A DNA stretch of 64,000 nucleotides from Nostoc sp. FACHB-892 (GCF_014698795.1 NZ_JACJTR010000009.1:186001-250000); one strand, 5' to 3'; positions 28,875 to 38,834 are shown, numbered from the stretch's first letter. Program-made: numbers and translations. The notes: a model not told the origin generated them from the letters alone.

Positions 28875-29195
28875 TTTGTACCTCTTAATTGAATTGGTAA
28901 AAAGTCAGACTTGATTACTACTGAGTAGTTTTGTTTGTAAGCAGATAGGTTTTTATTCAATTACATTAGAGAATACGATGCATTCTTAATGATGTGCTTC
29001 ATTCTACAGACAGATGGTGTTGGGGGTAGAAGGCAGGGGGTCACCATGATGGCTGAAGTTATACCAATTTGAAAAAAGAATGCGACAGATGGGTAAGGGC
29101 ACAACAATGTTGTGCCCTTACAAATAATTGATGTGTCGCTGCCTTGGAGCAAATAAATTATCCCAAATTATTTACTAAATGCCGGAAAACCTTTA
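28875..29195. other. Spacer with hairpin repeat
   Basis: This 321 bp spacer between two minus-strand genes contains the near-perfect GTAAGGGCACAACA hairpin listed separately. Otherwise nothing is recognised; the frame at 28961-29152 has no protein-like features. Confidence 0.45.
29093..29121. repeat. Perfect 14 bp hairpin repeat GTAAGGGCACAACA
   Basis: GTAAGGGCACAACA (29093-29106), one-base loop, and its complement (29108-29121). Same layout as the hairpins at 18748 and 41074 (GTAnGGGCA...TGCCCnTAC) with compensating changes in both arms, which shows that the stem is maintained as a structure. Confidence 0.8.
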
Positions 29196-29720
29196 CTACA
29201 ATTCATCCAAGCTGGTTTTAGCACTTCGCCACCCATGCAATATCGGCATAGTAAACAATCCCCACGCCAAACCCGTAATCAACCCAAAAGGCATAACCAA
29301 ATAATTATTAAAACTCCATAAACCGAAAATCTGTGCTGCCAATTCCAAAGGATAAGCCATCATCAGCACACTAGCGATCGCTGCACCACCTAAACCATAC
29401 TGACTTAACCAGTAAAATCCCTTACCACCAGTTACCCCATACAGCAGACGAGTAATCAGCAAACCCGTTACAGTGCCGTAGCAGCGCATACATACAGCCA
29501 TCATAAACGGTGGTGCTAAATCTAACCCCATAGTTGGTTGCGGACACACATGATTACCCATGAAATAAATGATGTCCGCAATACTAGGAAACAAAGACAC
29601 CCCAGACGCAGCCAGAAAGGGAGCCACTGGTGGGCCAAAAACCATTCCCACCAGCATAAAATCAGCAATCAAACTGACCCAATTAACCTGCAACTCTTCA
29701 TTAAAAGCTACTCTTGTCAT
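29196..29720 (-). CDS. DUF2085 family membrane protein
   Basis: This 174-residue polytopic protein matches DUF2085: an early CPQPT motif (HVCPQPTMG), then the Cys-rich VCMRCYGTVTGL near residue 77, and about four hydrophobic segments. The conserved His and Cys residues suggest metal or redox binding in the membrane, but the function is unknown. It lies 43 bp after agrE on the same strand and is probably co-transcribed. The ribosome-binding region lies against a tandem repeat (29728-29754), with AAAGGGAG directly before the ATG. Confidence 0.85.
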   Translation of the reverse strand: MTRVAFNEELQVNWVSLIADFMLVGMVFGPPVAPFLAASGVSLFPSIADIIYFMGNHVCPQPTMGLDLAPPFMMAVCMRCYGTVTGLLITRLLYGVTGGKGFYWLSQYGLGGAAIASVLMMAYPLELAAQIFGLWSFNNYLVMPFGLITGLAWGLFTMPILHGWRSAKTSLDEL

Positions 29721-29727
29721 CTCCCTT

Positions 29728-29754
29728 TCTTTGCGTCCTTTGCGTTCTTTGCGG
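29728..29754. repeat. CTTTGCGTT tandem repeat
   Basis: Three units of CTTTGCG(T) about nine bases long fill the gap between agrE and the DUF2085 gene. On the minus strand they read CGCAAAGA/G, purine-rich sequence next to the ribosome-binding site of the DUF2085 gene. Related units occur at 71-92. Confidence 0.7.
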
Positions 29755-29763
29755 TTCTTCTCT

Positions 29764-31875
29764 TTAACCTACCTTATTCACATAAGGACTTGTCAACTTA
29801 TCTAACTGCTGAATTAACAGACTGAGGAACAATCCCACATCCGTCACTACACCAACAGATTCCACAGAACCGCGATCGCTTAACTTAGTCACTACAGCTG
29901 GATTAATATCCACACACACCATCTTCACCCCCGCCGGAGTCATATTCCCCACGCCAATGGAGTGCAGCATCGATGACAGCATCAAAATCATCTCCGCACC
30001 TTCTAAGTGTCTAGCATATTCCTCCTGTGCCTGAATCAAATCCATTTGGGTATCAGGCAAAGGCCCATCATCCCGAATCGATCCCGCAAGCACAAAAGGC
30101 ACATTGTTTTGGACGCACTCATACATCACGCCACTTTTAATTTCCCCCGCTTCCACAGCTTTGGGAATGCTGCCATAACGGCGGATACTATTAATTACCT
30201 TGAGGTGATGGCGGTGTCCACCACGAACGGTGACACCCCGCTTCATATCTACACCCAAGGAAGTGCCCATCATATTTTGCTCGATGTCGTGAACTGCGAT
30301 CGCATTACCACCCAGTAGCGCCTGTACATATCCTTCCCGAATTAGTTGCGCCAAGTGTTCGCCGCCACCAGTGTGAATCACCACTGGCCCAGCCGTGACA
30401 ACTACCTTACCACCAGCATCGCGGATTTTTCGCAATTCCCAAGCTACTTGCTCAACGACCAATTCCACGCGCCGTTCGCTGGAAACTCCCGCCGACATGA
30501 AGCTGAATTCTTGGGTGTTTCGGAGTTCGCGCGATTCAGTTTTGCGGATGGTACGGATACCTAGCACATCTACAATTACCTGTTCGCCAATTTTTAAGTC
30601 GCGTAGTATTTTACACCGAGCGACTAAGCCATTGGCAGTTTGGGTAATTGCGATCGCGCCATCCATGCGCTGATTTTCTACCTTCACCCACTGGCCATTA
30701 ATTCGCACTTCAGTAGGATAAATTGTACTGACGTAGAAATCATCGGGCGCAACACCATCTTGGATTACCGGTTCCAAGATAGCGTCTCGCTCATCATGTG
30801 GTAAATCTACTGCACCCAAATCAATCAACATTGAGATGATTTCTTCCATCACCTCATGGGATGGTGCTGATACCTTCACCTCGGCGGCTGAGGTACTTTG
30901 CCGTTGTTCTCCCAAGTTGAAATTCAGAACTTGGAAGCTTCCCCCGGCATCTATAATCAAATCCAAGGCTCGGTTAATTAAGCCTGCATCGAGCAAATGT
31001 CCTTCCATGCGAATGACGCGGCTTTCTACCGAGACATTGGCATGAATTTCATCTCTAACTGGCTCCGTTACCCGCAAAGTTAAACATTTAGCCGCACCAC
31101 CAGCTTTCAGAAATTCGGTAAGCGGTGTTTCCAACACTTGAAAACCTACATCCGCAAGGCGGGTTTTCAAAGCATCGCTCGCCTTGTTCATGATGACGAT
31201 GTGATCTACATTCACCGTATTACAAGCGAAGTTGACTGCATCGGCTTCTTCAATTGCGATCCGTTTTTCTGGTGCGACTCGCATTTCAATTAAGCGGTTG
31301 GAGTAAGAATCAAAAGCGCCCGGATAGTACAGCAAATAGCCATTTGCTAGGGGACAAAAACAGGTATCCAGGTGATAGAAACGTTCGTCTATTAATCGTA
31401 GGGATAGCACCTCAATATCCAGCCATTTAGCTAGATAAGGGTGAGAATCTAATTCCGAGCGGAAACCGTATCCCGCCCATAACCAGCGTCCTTCTCGATC
31501 CAGCAGTGCGTCTCCTGCTCCCTCAAAGGGTAAATCTTTGGGAAGTTCATTCACTGTATAACCATTTGCCTCAAACCATTGTTTGAAGAAAGGCTCCTCT
31601 CCCTGACGTTCTTTGTGCAAAAAGCGACTGAGGACGACATTATTCCCCAGTACCAAGCCAGCATTGGCGGTAAAAACCAAATCTGGCCAACCTTTTTCAG
31701 GTGGTACTAAGTCTACAATGGCGTGTTGTTTAAGGATCTGGTGTAGTTTTTGCCACTGTTCCACGGCGCGATCGCGCGATGACTTGTGAATATTCCCTTC
31801 CATCCAAGGATTAATCACATAGTCCACATCATAGTGGTCAGGAGGGCACATCAAAAAGCGAATACGGGAAGTCAT
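29764..31875 (-). CDS. agrE: Bifunctional arginine dihydrolase / ornithine cyclodeaminase AgrE
   Basis: This 703-residue enzyme converts arginine to ornithine, ammonia and CO2 through its N-terminal amidinotransferase-fold domain (about residues 1-280). It then converts ornithine to proline through the C-terminal LOR/SDH/OCD-type domain (about 290-703). Residues at the positions known in cyanobacterial ArgZ/AgrE are present: VINPWMEGN near 20-28, Glu118 (PFEGAGDAL), His168 (FYHLD) and nucleophile Cys264 (AAKCLTLRV). The C-terminal part has the cofactor-binding stretches VVTAGPVVIHTGGGEH and GVVTDVGL. In heterocyst-forming strains this enzyme completes breakdown of cyanophycin-derived arginine, releasing nitrogen. 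A candidate NtcA box lies 71 bp upstream. A DUF2085 gene follows. Confidence 0.93.
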   Translation of the reverse strand: MTSRIRFLMCPPDHYDVDYVINPWMEGNIHKSSRDRAVEQWQKLHQILKQHAIVDLVPPEKGWPDLVFTANAGLVLGNNVVLSRFLHKERQGEEPFFKQWFEANGYTVNELPKDLPFEGAGDALLDREGRWLWAGYGFRSELDSHPYLAKWLDIEVLSLRLIDERFYHLDTCFCPLANGYLLYYPGAFDSYSNRLIEMRVAPEKRIAIEEADAVNFACNTVNVDHIVIMNKASDALKTRLADVGFQVLETPLTEFLKAGGAAKCLTLRVTEPVRDEIHANVSVESRVIRMEGHLLDAGLINRALDLIIDAGGSFQVLNFNLGEQRQSTSAAEVKVSAPSHEVMEEIISMLIDLGAVDLPHDERDAILEPVIQDGVAPDDFYVSTIYPTEVRINGQWVKVENQRMDGAIAITQTANGLVARCKILRDLKIGEQVIVDVLGIRTIRKTESRELRNTQEFSFMSAGVSSERRVELVVEQVAWELRKIRDAGGKVVVTAGPVVIHTGGGEHLAQLIREGYVQALLGGNAIAVHDIEQNMMGTSLGVDMKRGVTVRGGHRHHLKVINSIRRYGSIPKAVEAGEIKSGVMYECVQNNVPFVLAGSIRDDGPLPDTQMDLIQAQEEYARHLEGAEMILMLSSMLHSIGVGNMTPAGVKMVCVDINPAVVTKLSDRGSVESVGVVTDVGLFLSLLIQQLDKLTSPYVNKVG

Positions 31876-31945
31876 AAAAGTCTTACAAGCGTTTTATATG
31901 CTACAAGCTTATTTTGGATGCAGATTTTCGATTTACTAACATTTG

Positions 31946-31959
31946 GTAAAATCTGCTAC
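31946..31959. promoter_or_regulatory. Candidate NtcA binding site GTA-N8-TAC
   Basis: The palindromic consensus GTA(N8)TAC is met exactly (GTAAAATCTGCTAC), 71 bp upstream of the agrE start. NtcA is the global nitrogen regulator of cyanobacteria, and agrE handles arginine nitrogen, so the placement makes sense. A TAN3T -10 box at the usual 22-23 bp spacing was not found, so activation in the classical arrangement is uncertain. Confidence 0.5.
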
Positions 31960-32764
31960 TAGAGCTTCTATCTTTTGATAGTTGAAGGCTTTACAAAGGC
32001 TTCGTTCTTAATTCTATTACTGGAAGATGGGAATAAGTCGAGAAGGTGACAAAATGGGTCGAATGGCTTTCCTTGGCTGTATCAGTAGTGTTGAGTAAGG
32101 CAATCTTCGCAAAGGAGTGCAGGAATTTAAAATACTTGCTCTGGAACAAGGACACGTTATGGTTTGTGTAGTTTCGTACTCAACAAAGATGTTCTTTTCT
32201 TGGTAGGCGCGATCGCAACTATAGGAACAATACTGTCGTAGCAGCTTATGTCTTTCATAGCGGCAATCAGCTAAGTAAGCCATGAATCAGAAATACCTGC
32301 GGGGGCGATCGCTAGCTTAGTCTACTCGATAAACCAAACTCAGCGTCTTCCGCTTGGTTTCAACAAAGCAGAATAAACGCTCCTGAATTCTGGCTTCTGA
32401 ATTCTTCTTCAAGAAATCTTTTTGTTTTTAATACAAGTATTTTACATTTAGCTCAATTTATACTATTACGATAAAAAACAAACAAATTGTATTTAGTGTA
32501 GGATGTTATTGCCAAGAGCTGCAAATACCTTGAGTCTCATATTATAAGGTACTTTTAACTCAAATATGTATAGACAATTGATCTCATTGTTAAGGTGAAA
32601 GAGAACATCTAGATGTTTACTTGCTAGCTTATAACTATTATGCTCAATATAATTTATAGTGAAAGAACGGCGACAAAAAGTACTTTTAAGTTTTATAGGA
32701 TTAGTATTTTTTTTTAGAAAAAACTCTGTATTACAACTCGACAAGGTTGATTCCCTTCCTACTT

Positions 32765-32875
32765 CCTGCCTATCGCGCTTGCGCTAGGCTTCTCTTTGCA
32801 GAGAGGCTTTGCCACAACGCGAACGCGCACCATGCAAATAAGTATGGCTACGCCACGTCGCGCGAACATAAATTA
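32765..32875. repeat. Cluster of dispersed palindromic repeats
   Basis: Several short inverted repeats follow each other: GCGCTTGCGCT, CTTCTCTTTGCAGAGAGGC and GCGCGAACGCGC-like segments, then GGCTACGCCACGTCGCGCGAAC. They match the family seen at 31-58, 13017-13048 and 14388-14416. The block separates unidentified sequence from the AT-rich upstream region of the GT39-like gene. Confidence 0.65.
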
Positions 32876-33092
32876 AAGTGGATTCTTATAGTATGGTTTT
32901 AATAAATGAAAATTGGATATCAAACCCTAAATAAATATTTCAATTAAACTAGGTCAAGTAGTTGGTAGCATAGCATATTACAATATCTTTGAGAGTAGTG
33001 TCGGAAGCAAAAAAATGCCTCCTAAGAAACGATTCTAGCAATAATACAATTTTGCCACCGTTGATGAAAACTTTGAGTAGATTGAAAATTGT

Positions 33093-34676
33093 ATGAAAAA
33101 GCGATTGTTACAAAATTGGGCTATTTCTAAATCATGGTTGCGTTTTTTACTCATTATTATATTAGTAATAGGTGTATTTTTTCGTTTCGTCAATATTGAC
33201 AAAAAAGTTTATTGGGGCGACGAGGTTTTCTCATCATTACGCATATCTGGCTATATGCAGTCAGAAATGAATCAGCAATTAAGTAATGGTCGTTTGCTCA
33301 CCATAGAAGATTTGCATAAATATCAGTATCCCAATCCTGACAAAAACGTAGTTGATACAATTAAAGGGGTTATTTTAGAAGACTCACAAATTTTGCCGCT
33401 ATACCTTGTAATGGCTCGGTTTTGGTTAGAGTGGTTTGGTAATTCTATAGCAGTGGCGAGACTTTTTTCGGCATTTATTAGTCTGCTCACCTTTCCTTTT
33501 ATTTATTGGCTATGCCTAGAATTATTTGAGTCTTCACTAGTAGGGTGGATGGCTATCGCATTAGTAGCTGTTTCACCTATTCATGTCGTGTATGCACAAG
33601 AAGTACGAGGATACAGTTTATGGATAGCAACCATCTTAATATCGAGCGTAGCACTCCTGCGAGCCATGCGCCTTAAAACAAAGGTTAGTTGGTGCATTTA
33701 TGCAGCAACATTATCAGTCGGGTTTTATACTCATCTATTTTTTACCTTGGTTGTTTTTGCACAGGGAATTTATGTAATTACAATCGAACGCTTCCGATTG
33801 AGTAAAACATCGATTTATTATCTAATTTCATCGCTTGCGGGGTTTATCACGTTTGTACCTTGGATTTGGATTATTATTACGAATCCTCAGCCAGAAACAG
33901 TAAGTTGGGCAAGTGCTAAACAAACAGTATTTGCGTCAGCTACAAGGTGGGCTGGGATTTTTAGTCGTACATTTATTGATTTAGGTATTAGCCCTAGTGA
34001 CCCAGGAAGACTTAAGATTGCCTTAATTCCTTTTATTTTAATTATTTTAATTTTAATACTCTACTCAATTTATTTTCTCTGCCGAAGAACCTCTAAGGAA
34101 GTTTGGTTATTTGTTTTAACTTTGATTGCATCTGTAGTGCTTCCACTACTGGTAACGGATTTCGTTTTTCAAAAGCGATATGCTACTAGTCGATATACAC
34201 TTCCTTCAGTTTTAGGTATACAGTTAGCTGTTGCTTACTTATTTAGTACTAAACTCACGTCTATTTATACTACAGTTTGGCAAAAAAAGCTCTGGTCGCT
34301 TGTAGCGTTCATGGTATTTCTGAGCGGAATCATCTCTTGTACAATCAGTTCTCAAGCCCAAATGTGGTGGAACAAATTCCCGGAAAACTACCAAGCATTT
34401 CCCCAAATTGCTAACATTGTTAGTCAAGCTAATAAACCGCTTGTAATTAGTGATACTAGCATAATTCCATCAATACAAGTTCTTGGTCACTTAGTTGATC
34501 CAAAAGTGCGACTTCAAATTGTAGAGAAAAATAAGTTACCAGAGATTACTAATGGCTTCACTGACATATTCTTGTTTAGTCCTTCTGACTTCTTAAAAGC
34601 TGGAATTGAGAAAATTTATAACTCAAAGTTACAGCAGATAAACAACTTACTTTGGAAAATAACAAAATCTAACTAA
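33093..34676 (+). CDS. GT39/ArnT-like membrane glycosyltransferase
   Basis: This 527-residue polytopic protein has about eleven hydrophobic segments and the lumenal motif YWGDEVFSS near residue 40, whose Asp-Glu pair is the catalytic signature of GT-C enzymes of the PMT/ArnT type. These use a polyprenyl-phosphate sugar to glycosylate proteins or lipids outside the cytoplasmic membrane. The segment AQEVRGYSLW near 170 is the conserved family block following the next spans. The gene is AT-rich and stands alone, 183 bp before the 1309-residue membrane protein. The donor and acceptor are unknown. Confidence 0.85.
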   Translation: MKKRLLQNWAISKSWLRFLLIIILVIGVFFRFVNIDKKVYWGDEVFSSLRISGYMQSEMNQQLSNGRLLTIEDLHKYQYPNPDKNVVDTIKGVILEDSQILPLYLVMARFWLEWFGNSIAVARLFSAFISLLTFPFIYWLCLELFESSLVGWMAIALVAVSPIHVVYAQEVRGYSLWIATILISSVALLRAMRLKTKVSWCIYAATLSVGFYTHLFFTLVVFAQGIYVITIERFRLSKTSIYYLISSLAGFITFVPWIWIIITNPQPETVSWASAKQTVFASATRWAGIFSRTFIDLGISPSDPGRLKIALIPFILIILILILYSIYFLCRRTSKEVWLFVLTLIASVVLPLLVTDFVFQKRYATSRYTLPSVLGIQLAVAYLFSTKLTSIYTTVWQKKLWSLVAFMVFLSGIISCTISSQAQMWWNKFPENYQAFPQIANIVSQANKPLVISDTSIIPSIQVLGHLVDPKVRLQIVEKNKLPEITNGFTDIFLFSPSDFLKAGIEKIYNSKLQQINNLLWKITKSN

Positions 34677-34859
34677 AGAGAAGGTACAGGCGCATGAGTA
34701 AAAGTTCGTGAGTAATTAATTTTACATTCCGTAACATAGTTTTATATCCCTCGTAGATTAAAAATTAATTTCAATTACCCTCATAAGTGGCACAATTGCA
34801 GCCAAAATATACTTTAATGAAAATCATAATTAAAGTATATAGTTATACTGCTGTCGCTT

Positions 34860-37800
34860 ATGTCATCGCCTCTTGAGCGTCCACTAAAATTTGAAATAAA
34901 GCTGCCATCTTCCCATCCTCATTTATTAGAAGGACTAGATATATGGCTGCGCTTAGGTTTGATATCCGATAACCAAGTTAGGCAGCTATGCCGAGAGTTT
35001 CTGGTGTGTACGGTGGTATTGCAACCCCAGCCTCAAGCTGAAACAAAGGTAGCGTTTGTAACTTCCGATCCTGTACAGCAGTTACCCGTAGCAGCTTTAC
35101 AATCTAATAGGCGTAGACAACCGCAACAAGAACTACCAGTTAAACCCAACTTTATCAGCACAATGTTGCAGTCATTAGGGGCAGAATTGAGTGTCCGTTG
35201 GCTGCTTTTTCTAGGGGTATTCCTAGTAGTGGTGTCTTCTGGGGTACTAGCTGCGAGTCAGTGGGAAAGGTTTCCTGCTTCTGGACAATACGGAGTTTTA
35301 TTTGCTTATACTTTGAGTTTTTGGGGTTTAAGCTTTTGGGCAACTAGGCAAAACAATCTCAGATTGACGGCTCAAACTTTGTTGATTGTCACGCTTTTGT
35401 TAGTCCCAGTGAACTTTTGGGCAATGGATAGCTTTCGATTGTGGCAAAATCCTGTGGATTGGATTGTAGTTGCGATCGCCTGGCCAACCCTGACTGCTAT
35501 AACTGTTTTACTCTACAAAAATCGGACTATTTTTCCTAATTTATATAATAGAGCGAAATTACCTTTAGCAAATATTCTGGGGCTGAGTTATCTGCATTGG
35601 GGTTGGCAATTTCCAGGATTTCCCTTGATTGCCGTTTATTTAGCAATGCTCGGCACAACTATTATTACGGTTTATCACAATCTTTTCCAACACCCTAATC
35701 CTATCAGCGAAGAAGATAGGCGCAATCGCCAAAGGTTAAGTATTAGCTTATCTGCAATTGTAATTATTTATGCTTTAATAGTGCTACTAGTGCGGGCAAT
35801 TTTTGTTGTCCATGTAGATGTAACGCAGTTGGGGTTAGCTATTGGTATTTGTGGATGGCTAGTAACTTGGTTGGCACAGGGGGCGGAAAGAGCAGGGGAG
35901 GCAGGGGGAGCAAAAGTAATATTCTCCTCATCTCCCTCATCCCTCTTACTCTGGGAAAGACTTGGCGGCATTCTACTCTTCCTGGGTTGGCTGGTTTCGG
36001 TAGTAAATTATCCTTGGCAAGCAATTGTTGTCAGTGGTTTGGGTTTGTGGTTTGTGGGAACCCGCTTGCGGCGATACAGTTTCAAGGCTGACTTCGCAGC
36101 AGTTTTCGCCATTGGCTTACAGACGATTTGGCTATTTTGGCGATTATTACCTGATAGCTTACAGAAATTAGCGATCGCAACTGGTACTCAACTCACTAAT
36201 TCTCAAAATGAACCTTGGGCGTTGCTGAGTGTGGCGTTGTTTCCCTACGTAATTTTAATGGTGGCGCTCACAGATAGCCTGCATCGTAGCCAAAAGCGAG
36301 AATTGGCTAAATTTGGTGAACTGCTCACCCTCTTATTTGGAACTTTTTTAACAACGTTAGCTTTAGTAAATCCTATATTGCGATCGCTAAATCTGCTACT
36401 TTCCACAATTACTCTCGCATTCGTCACTCAACGCCGTCCCCCCTTATCCCTTCCCCTGGTATATCTAACTCACATCATGGGGGTGCTGACATTTTGCTCT
36501 ACGATTAATTGGCTAGCACCAACCCTAAGTCAACAAGTCTGGGCAAGTATTTTGTTAGCTCTGATGGTTGCAGAATGGCGATTCAGCGTCGAAGAAGGAT
36601 TATGGCAACGTAGTGCATGGGATATTGGTTTAGGACTCGCCGCCGCTAGTTTTTTCCTATTGTGGATGAATGCAGAATCATCTTGGTATGGTGTAGCTGA
36701 TAGCCAAGCTCATTGGGGAGCTTTATGGCTAGTTACGCCTATAGCTCTCACGGGTGTTGCCAATTGCACAATAATTCAACGGCGGACTACTACCCGTTAC
36801 TTAAGTATCTTAGCTGTGGGAGTTGCCCAGTTACTCACCTTACAACTACCAGAAACCAGATTAATCGGTTTGGCAATAGGTACGGGATTGATGTTCGCAA
36901 ATACGCGCTATTTACGAAACCAAGTATCTGCGGTAATTACAGAAGGATTTGCTTTAAGTTTCATTGGGGCGTTGTTGTGGGTAGGTGTGCCTGGTTTACC
37001 TCGCCTGGCGCTAGGAGGTTGGTTAGTCGTAGGAGCGATCGCAATCCTAAGTCTATGGTTAGCGCGGACAGTTTTGAACAGACGCGGTAATGCATTAGGA
37101 GTTATATATGCAGACGCTAGTGATAAATGGGCGATCGCCTTGTGTGGTTTTGAGTTGTTTGGTTTAACGGTACACTCAATACTGATTTACTCAGGGTTTA
37201 TTACTTCAGGATTTTTGTACTTAGTTGCCACTGTAATCACCTTGGCAGCCATTGTTTATCGCAGTTGGCGACAACCGACAAATTGGGCATTTTATGGCAT
37301 CGGTTGGTGTTTAGAATTGTTAACTGCCCAGGTGTTGGGATTTGGGGAACGCTCAATTGTTAAAGTTGCAATTGCAAATATTGCCTTGGGTTTAATTGCT
37401 CAACTTGTCGGAGAGTGGTGGCGACGACGACATCAATTAGAAAGGCTTCCTAGCAGCTTTCACATTTTGCCATTAATTTATGGCCTATTCAGTGTATTGC
37501 TGCGTGTAAACACCTTCACCGAGTGGACTGGTTTATATTCCTTGGGTGTAGCTTTAATTATCATTGGCGTGGGGCGACGGCGTGAGAGTTTTAAACCCCT
37601 GCTTTACTTAGGTATCATTGGCGTATCAATTTCTGCATACGAACTTTTGTTCTATCAAATGTTACAAGTTTCAGGGGGAGCATTAGGTGATGGATTGATT
37701 GCCATGTCTGCCCTTGGCGCTAGTATCATGTATGCTTATCGCATCTTATCGCCTTGGCTGGTAAGTTACTTACGCTTGACTCCCCAAGAATTGAAAGGAA

Positions 37801-38789
37801 TTGCCCATGTTCATTGGGCTTGGAGTAGCTGTTTATTAATGGCTGCCATTCCTCTCCCCATTGGAGTTAACCGTTTAGTGGGATTGGGAACTGGAGTATT
37901 TTTGATTCGTTATGCCATCTTTCAGGGACGAAATTCGCAAACTTCCCCCAGCATTTTCGGAGGAATCACAATAGCCGAAATGTGGGTTTACCTTGGCTTA
38001 TTAGAGGTAGCCGCCATGAGAGTTTATTGGCGCGAGACAGCAGTAGGAAGATTTTGGGCTGGGCCGTTAGTTCCTTGGAACGGTGCGATCGCTTGTGTGG
38101 TAGCCTATTTTCTATACATTCTACCTTGGGAAAGTTGGGGTTGGTCTAAAAGACCTTGGCAGCAAGCCGCCTACATCATACCACTAATAATTTTATGGGA
38201 AACCAGACTGCAAACTTACCCCATTACCTTGATAATCGCAGCTGGGTTTTACATTTTCCTCGCAAAGGTGGGCGAAAACATTCGTTTTACCTATGTCAGT
38301 GTGGCGTTGATTAATTGGGCGCTTTACCGTTGGTTTGATTCCTTACGCCTGACTGATGCTTTGTGGTATGTAACACCCATTGGGTTATCACTGCTTTATA
38401 TTGCTCAAGTAGATTTTCAACTGAAGCTACCAGAGTATAAAGGCGCTCGTCATCTTGTTAGATTGCTAGGTAGTGGTTTAATTTGTGGGTGGGCAATTTT
38501 ATTTAATCAGAATACACCTTGGATACCAGGAATTTTCAGCCTCATCGCCATTTTTGCCGGATTAGCTTTGCGAGTGCGGGCTTTTCTCTATATTGGTACA
38601 GCCACTTTTTTAACCACTACAATCTATCAATCAGTCATTTTTAGCTTGCAGTACTCCTTTTTAAAATGGGTTGTTGGCTTGCTAGTTGGCATTCTCCTGA
38701 TTTACATCGCCGCCAATTTTGAAACCCGTCGCGCTCAAATAACTTCCTTAATTCGCAGCGCCATTGATGAATTTCAATCGTGGGAATAG
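34860..38789 (+). CDS. Very large polytopic membrane protein, function unknown
   Basis: This 1309-residue protein has a soluble N-terminus (about 1-100) that includes a short helical segment LEGLDIWLRLGLISDNQVRQL, resembling the start of DUF2157-type proteins. Roughly thirty or more hydrophobic spans then run to the C-terminus. No catalytic motif was recognised; Trp is unusually frequent. Residues about 340-367 (GAERAGEAGGAKVIFSSSPS) are encoded by a purine-rich repeat (35878-35958) also found in nifJ, and appear as a loop insertion. It follows the GT39-like gene in the same direction but across an AT-rich 183 bp gap. It could be a transporter, sensor or envelope-assembly component. Confidence 0.75.
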   Translation: MSSPLERPLKFEIKLPSSHPHLLEGLDIWLRLGLISDNQVRQLCREFLVCTVVLQPQPQAETKVAFVTSDPVQQLPVAALQSNRRRQPQQELPVKPNFISTMLQSLGAELSVRWLLFLGVFLVVVSSGVLAASQWERFPASGQYGVLFAYTLSFWGLSFWATRQNNLRLTAQTLLIVTLLLVPVNFWAMDSFRLWQNPVDWIVVAIAWPTLTAITVLLYKNRTIFPNLYNRAKLPLANILGLSYLHWGWQFPGFPLIAVYLAMLGTTIITVYHNLFQHPNPISEEDRRNRQRLSISLSAIVIIYALIVLLVRAIFVVHVDVTQLGLAIGICGWLVTWLAQGAERAGEAGGAKVIFSSSPSSLLLWERLGGILLFLGWLVSVVNYPWQAIVVSGLGLWFVGTRLRRYSFKADFAAVFAIGLQTIWLFWRLLPDSLQKLAIATGTQLTNSQNEPWALLSVALFPYVILMVALTDSLHRSQKRELAKFGELLTLLFGTFLTTLALVNPILRSLNLLLSTITLAFVTQRRPPLSLPLVYLTHIMGVLTFCSTINWLAPTLSQQVWASILLALMVAEWRFSVEEGLWQRSAWDIGLGLAAASFFLLWMNAESSWYGVADSQAHWGALWLVTPIALTGVANCTIIQRRTTTRYLSILAVGVAQLLTLQLPETRLIGLAIGTGLMFANTRYLRNQVSAVITEGFALSFIGALLWVGVPGLPRLALGGWLVVGAIAILSLWLARTVLNRRGNALGVIYADASDKWAIALCGFELFGLTVHSILIYSGFITSGFLYLVATVITLAAIVYRSWRQPTNWAFYGIGWCLELLTAQVLGFGERSIVKVAIANIALGLIAQLVGEWWRRRHQLERLPSSFHILPLIYGLFSVLLRVNTFTEWTGLYSLGVALIIIGVGRRRESFKPLLYLGIIGVSISAYELLFYQMLQVSGGALGDGLIAMSALGASIMYAYRILSPWLVSYLRLTPQELKGIAHVHWAWSSCLLMAAIPLPIGVNRLVGLGTGVFLIRYAIFQGRNSQTSPSIFGGITIAEMWVYLGLLEVAAMRVYWRETAVGRFWAGPLVPWNGAIACVVAYFLYILPWESWGWSKRPWQQAAYIIPLIILWETRLQTYPITLIIAAGFYIFLAKVGENIRFTYVSVALINWALYRWFDSLRLTDALWYVTPIGLSLLYIAQVDFQLKLPEYKGARHLVRLLGSGLICGWAILFNQNTPWIPGIFSLIAIFAGLALRVRAFLYIGTATFLTTTIYQSVIFSLQYSFLKWVVGLLVGILLIYIAANFETRRAQITSLIRSAIDEFQSWE
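35878..35958. repeat. AGCAGGGGAGGCAGGGGGAGC repeat inside a membrane protein gene
   Basis: A G/A-rich repeat followed by its C/T-rich counterpart (TCTCCTCATCTCCCTCATCC) is read in frame as a Gly/Ala/Glu then Ser/Pro loop. The core AGAGCAGGGGAGGCAGGGG is shared with the copy inside nifJ (58489-58540, opposite orientation relative to coding). This marks it as an inserted dispersed repeat. Confidence 0.75.
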
Positions 38790-38805
38790 AGTACCGCAAG
38801 GCGGA

Positions 38806-38834
38806 AGTCAAAAGTCAAAAGTCAAAAGTAAAAA
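38806..38834. repeat. AAAAGTC tandem repeat
   Basis: Three to four copies of AAGTCAA/AAAAGTC follow the stop of the 1309-residue protein gene. This is a heptamer-type short tandem repeat, with no coding role. Confidence 0.75.

Larger units (their letters stand above)
31876..33092. other. 1.2 kb spacer with repeats, no clear gene
   Basis: Contains the NtcA-type box (31946-31959), and a stretch (32030-32290) with HIP1 sites and open frames on the minus strand but no family resemblance. It also contains a block of dispersed palindromic repeats (about 32765-32875: GCTTGCGCTAGG, CTTCTCTTTGCAGAGAGG, CGCGAACGCGC) and an AT-rich promoter-like area before the GT39 gene. Nothing supports a functional protein. 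Confidence 0.5.

Noticed and set aside
32017..32744. Two minus-strand frames in the agrE-GT39 spacer
   Set aside because: Cys-rich or low-complexity translations with no family resemblance, repeats nearby, and no good start signals. Treated as non-coding.
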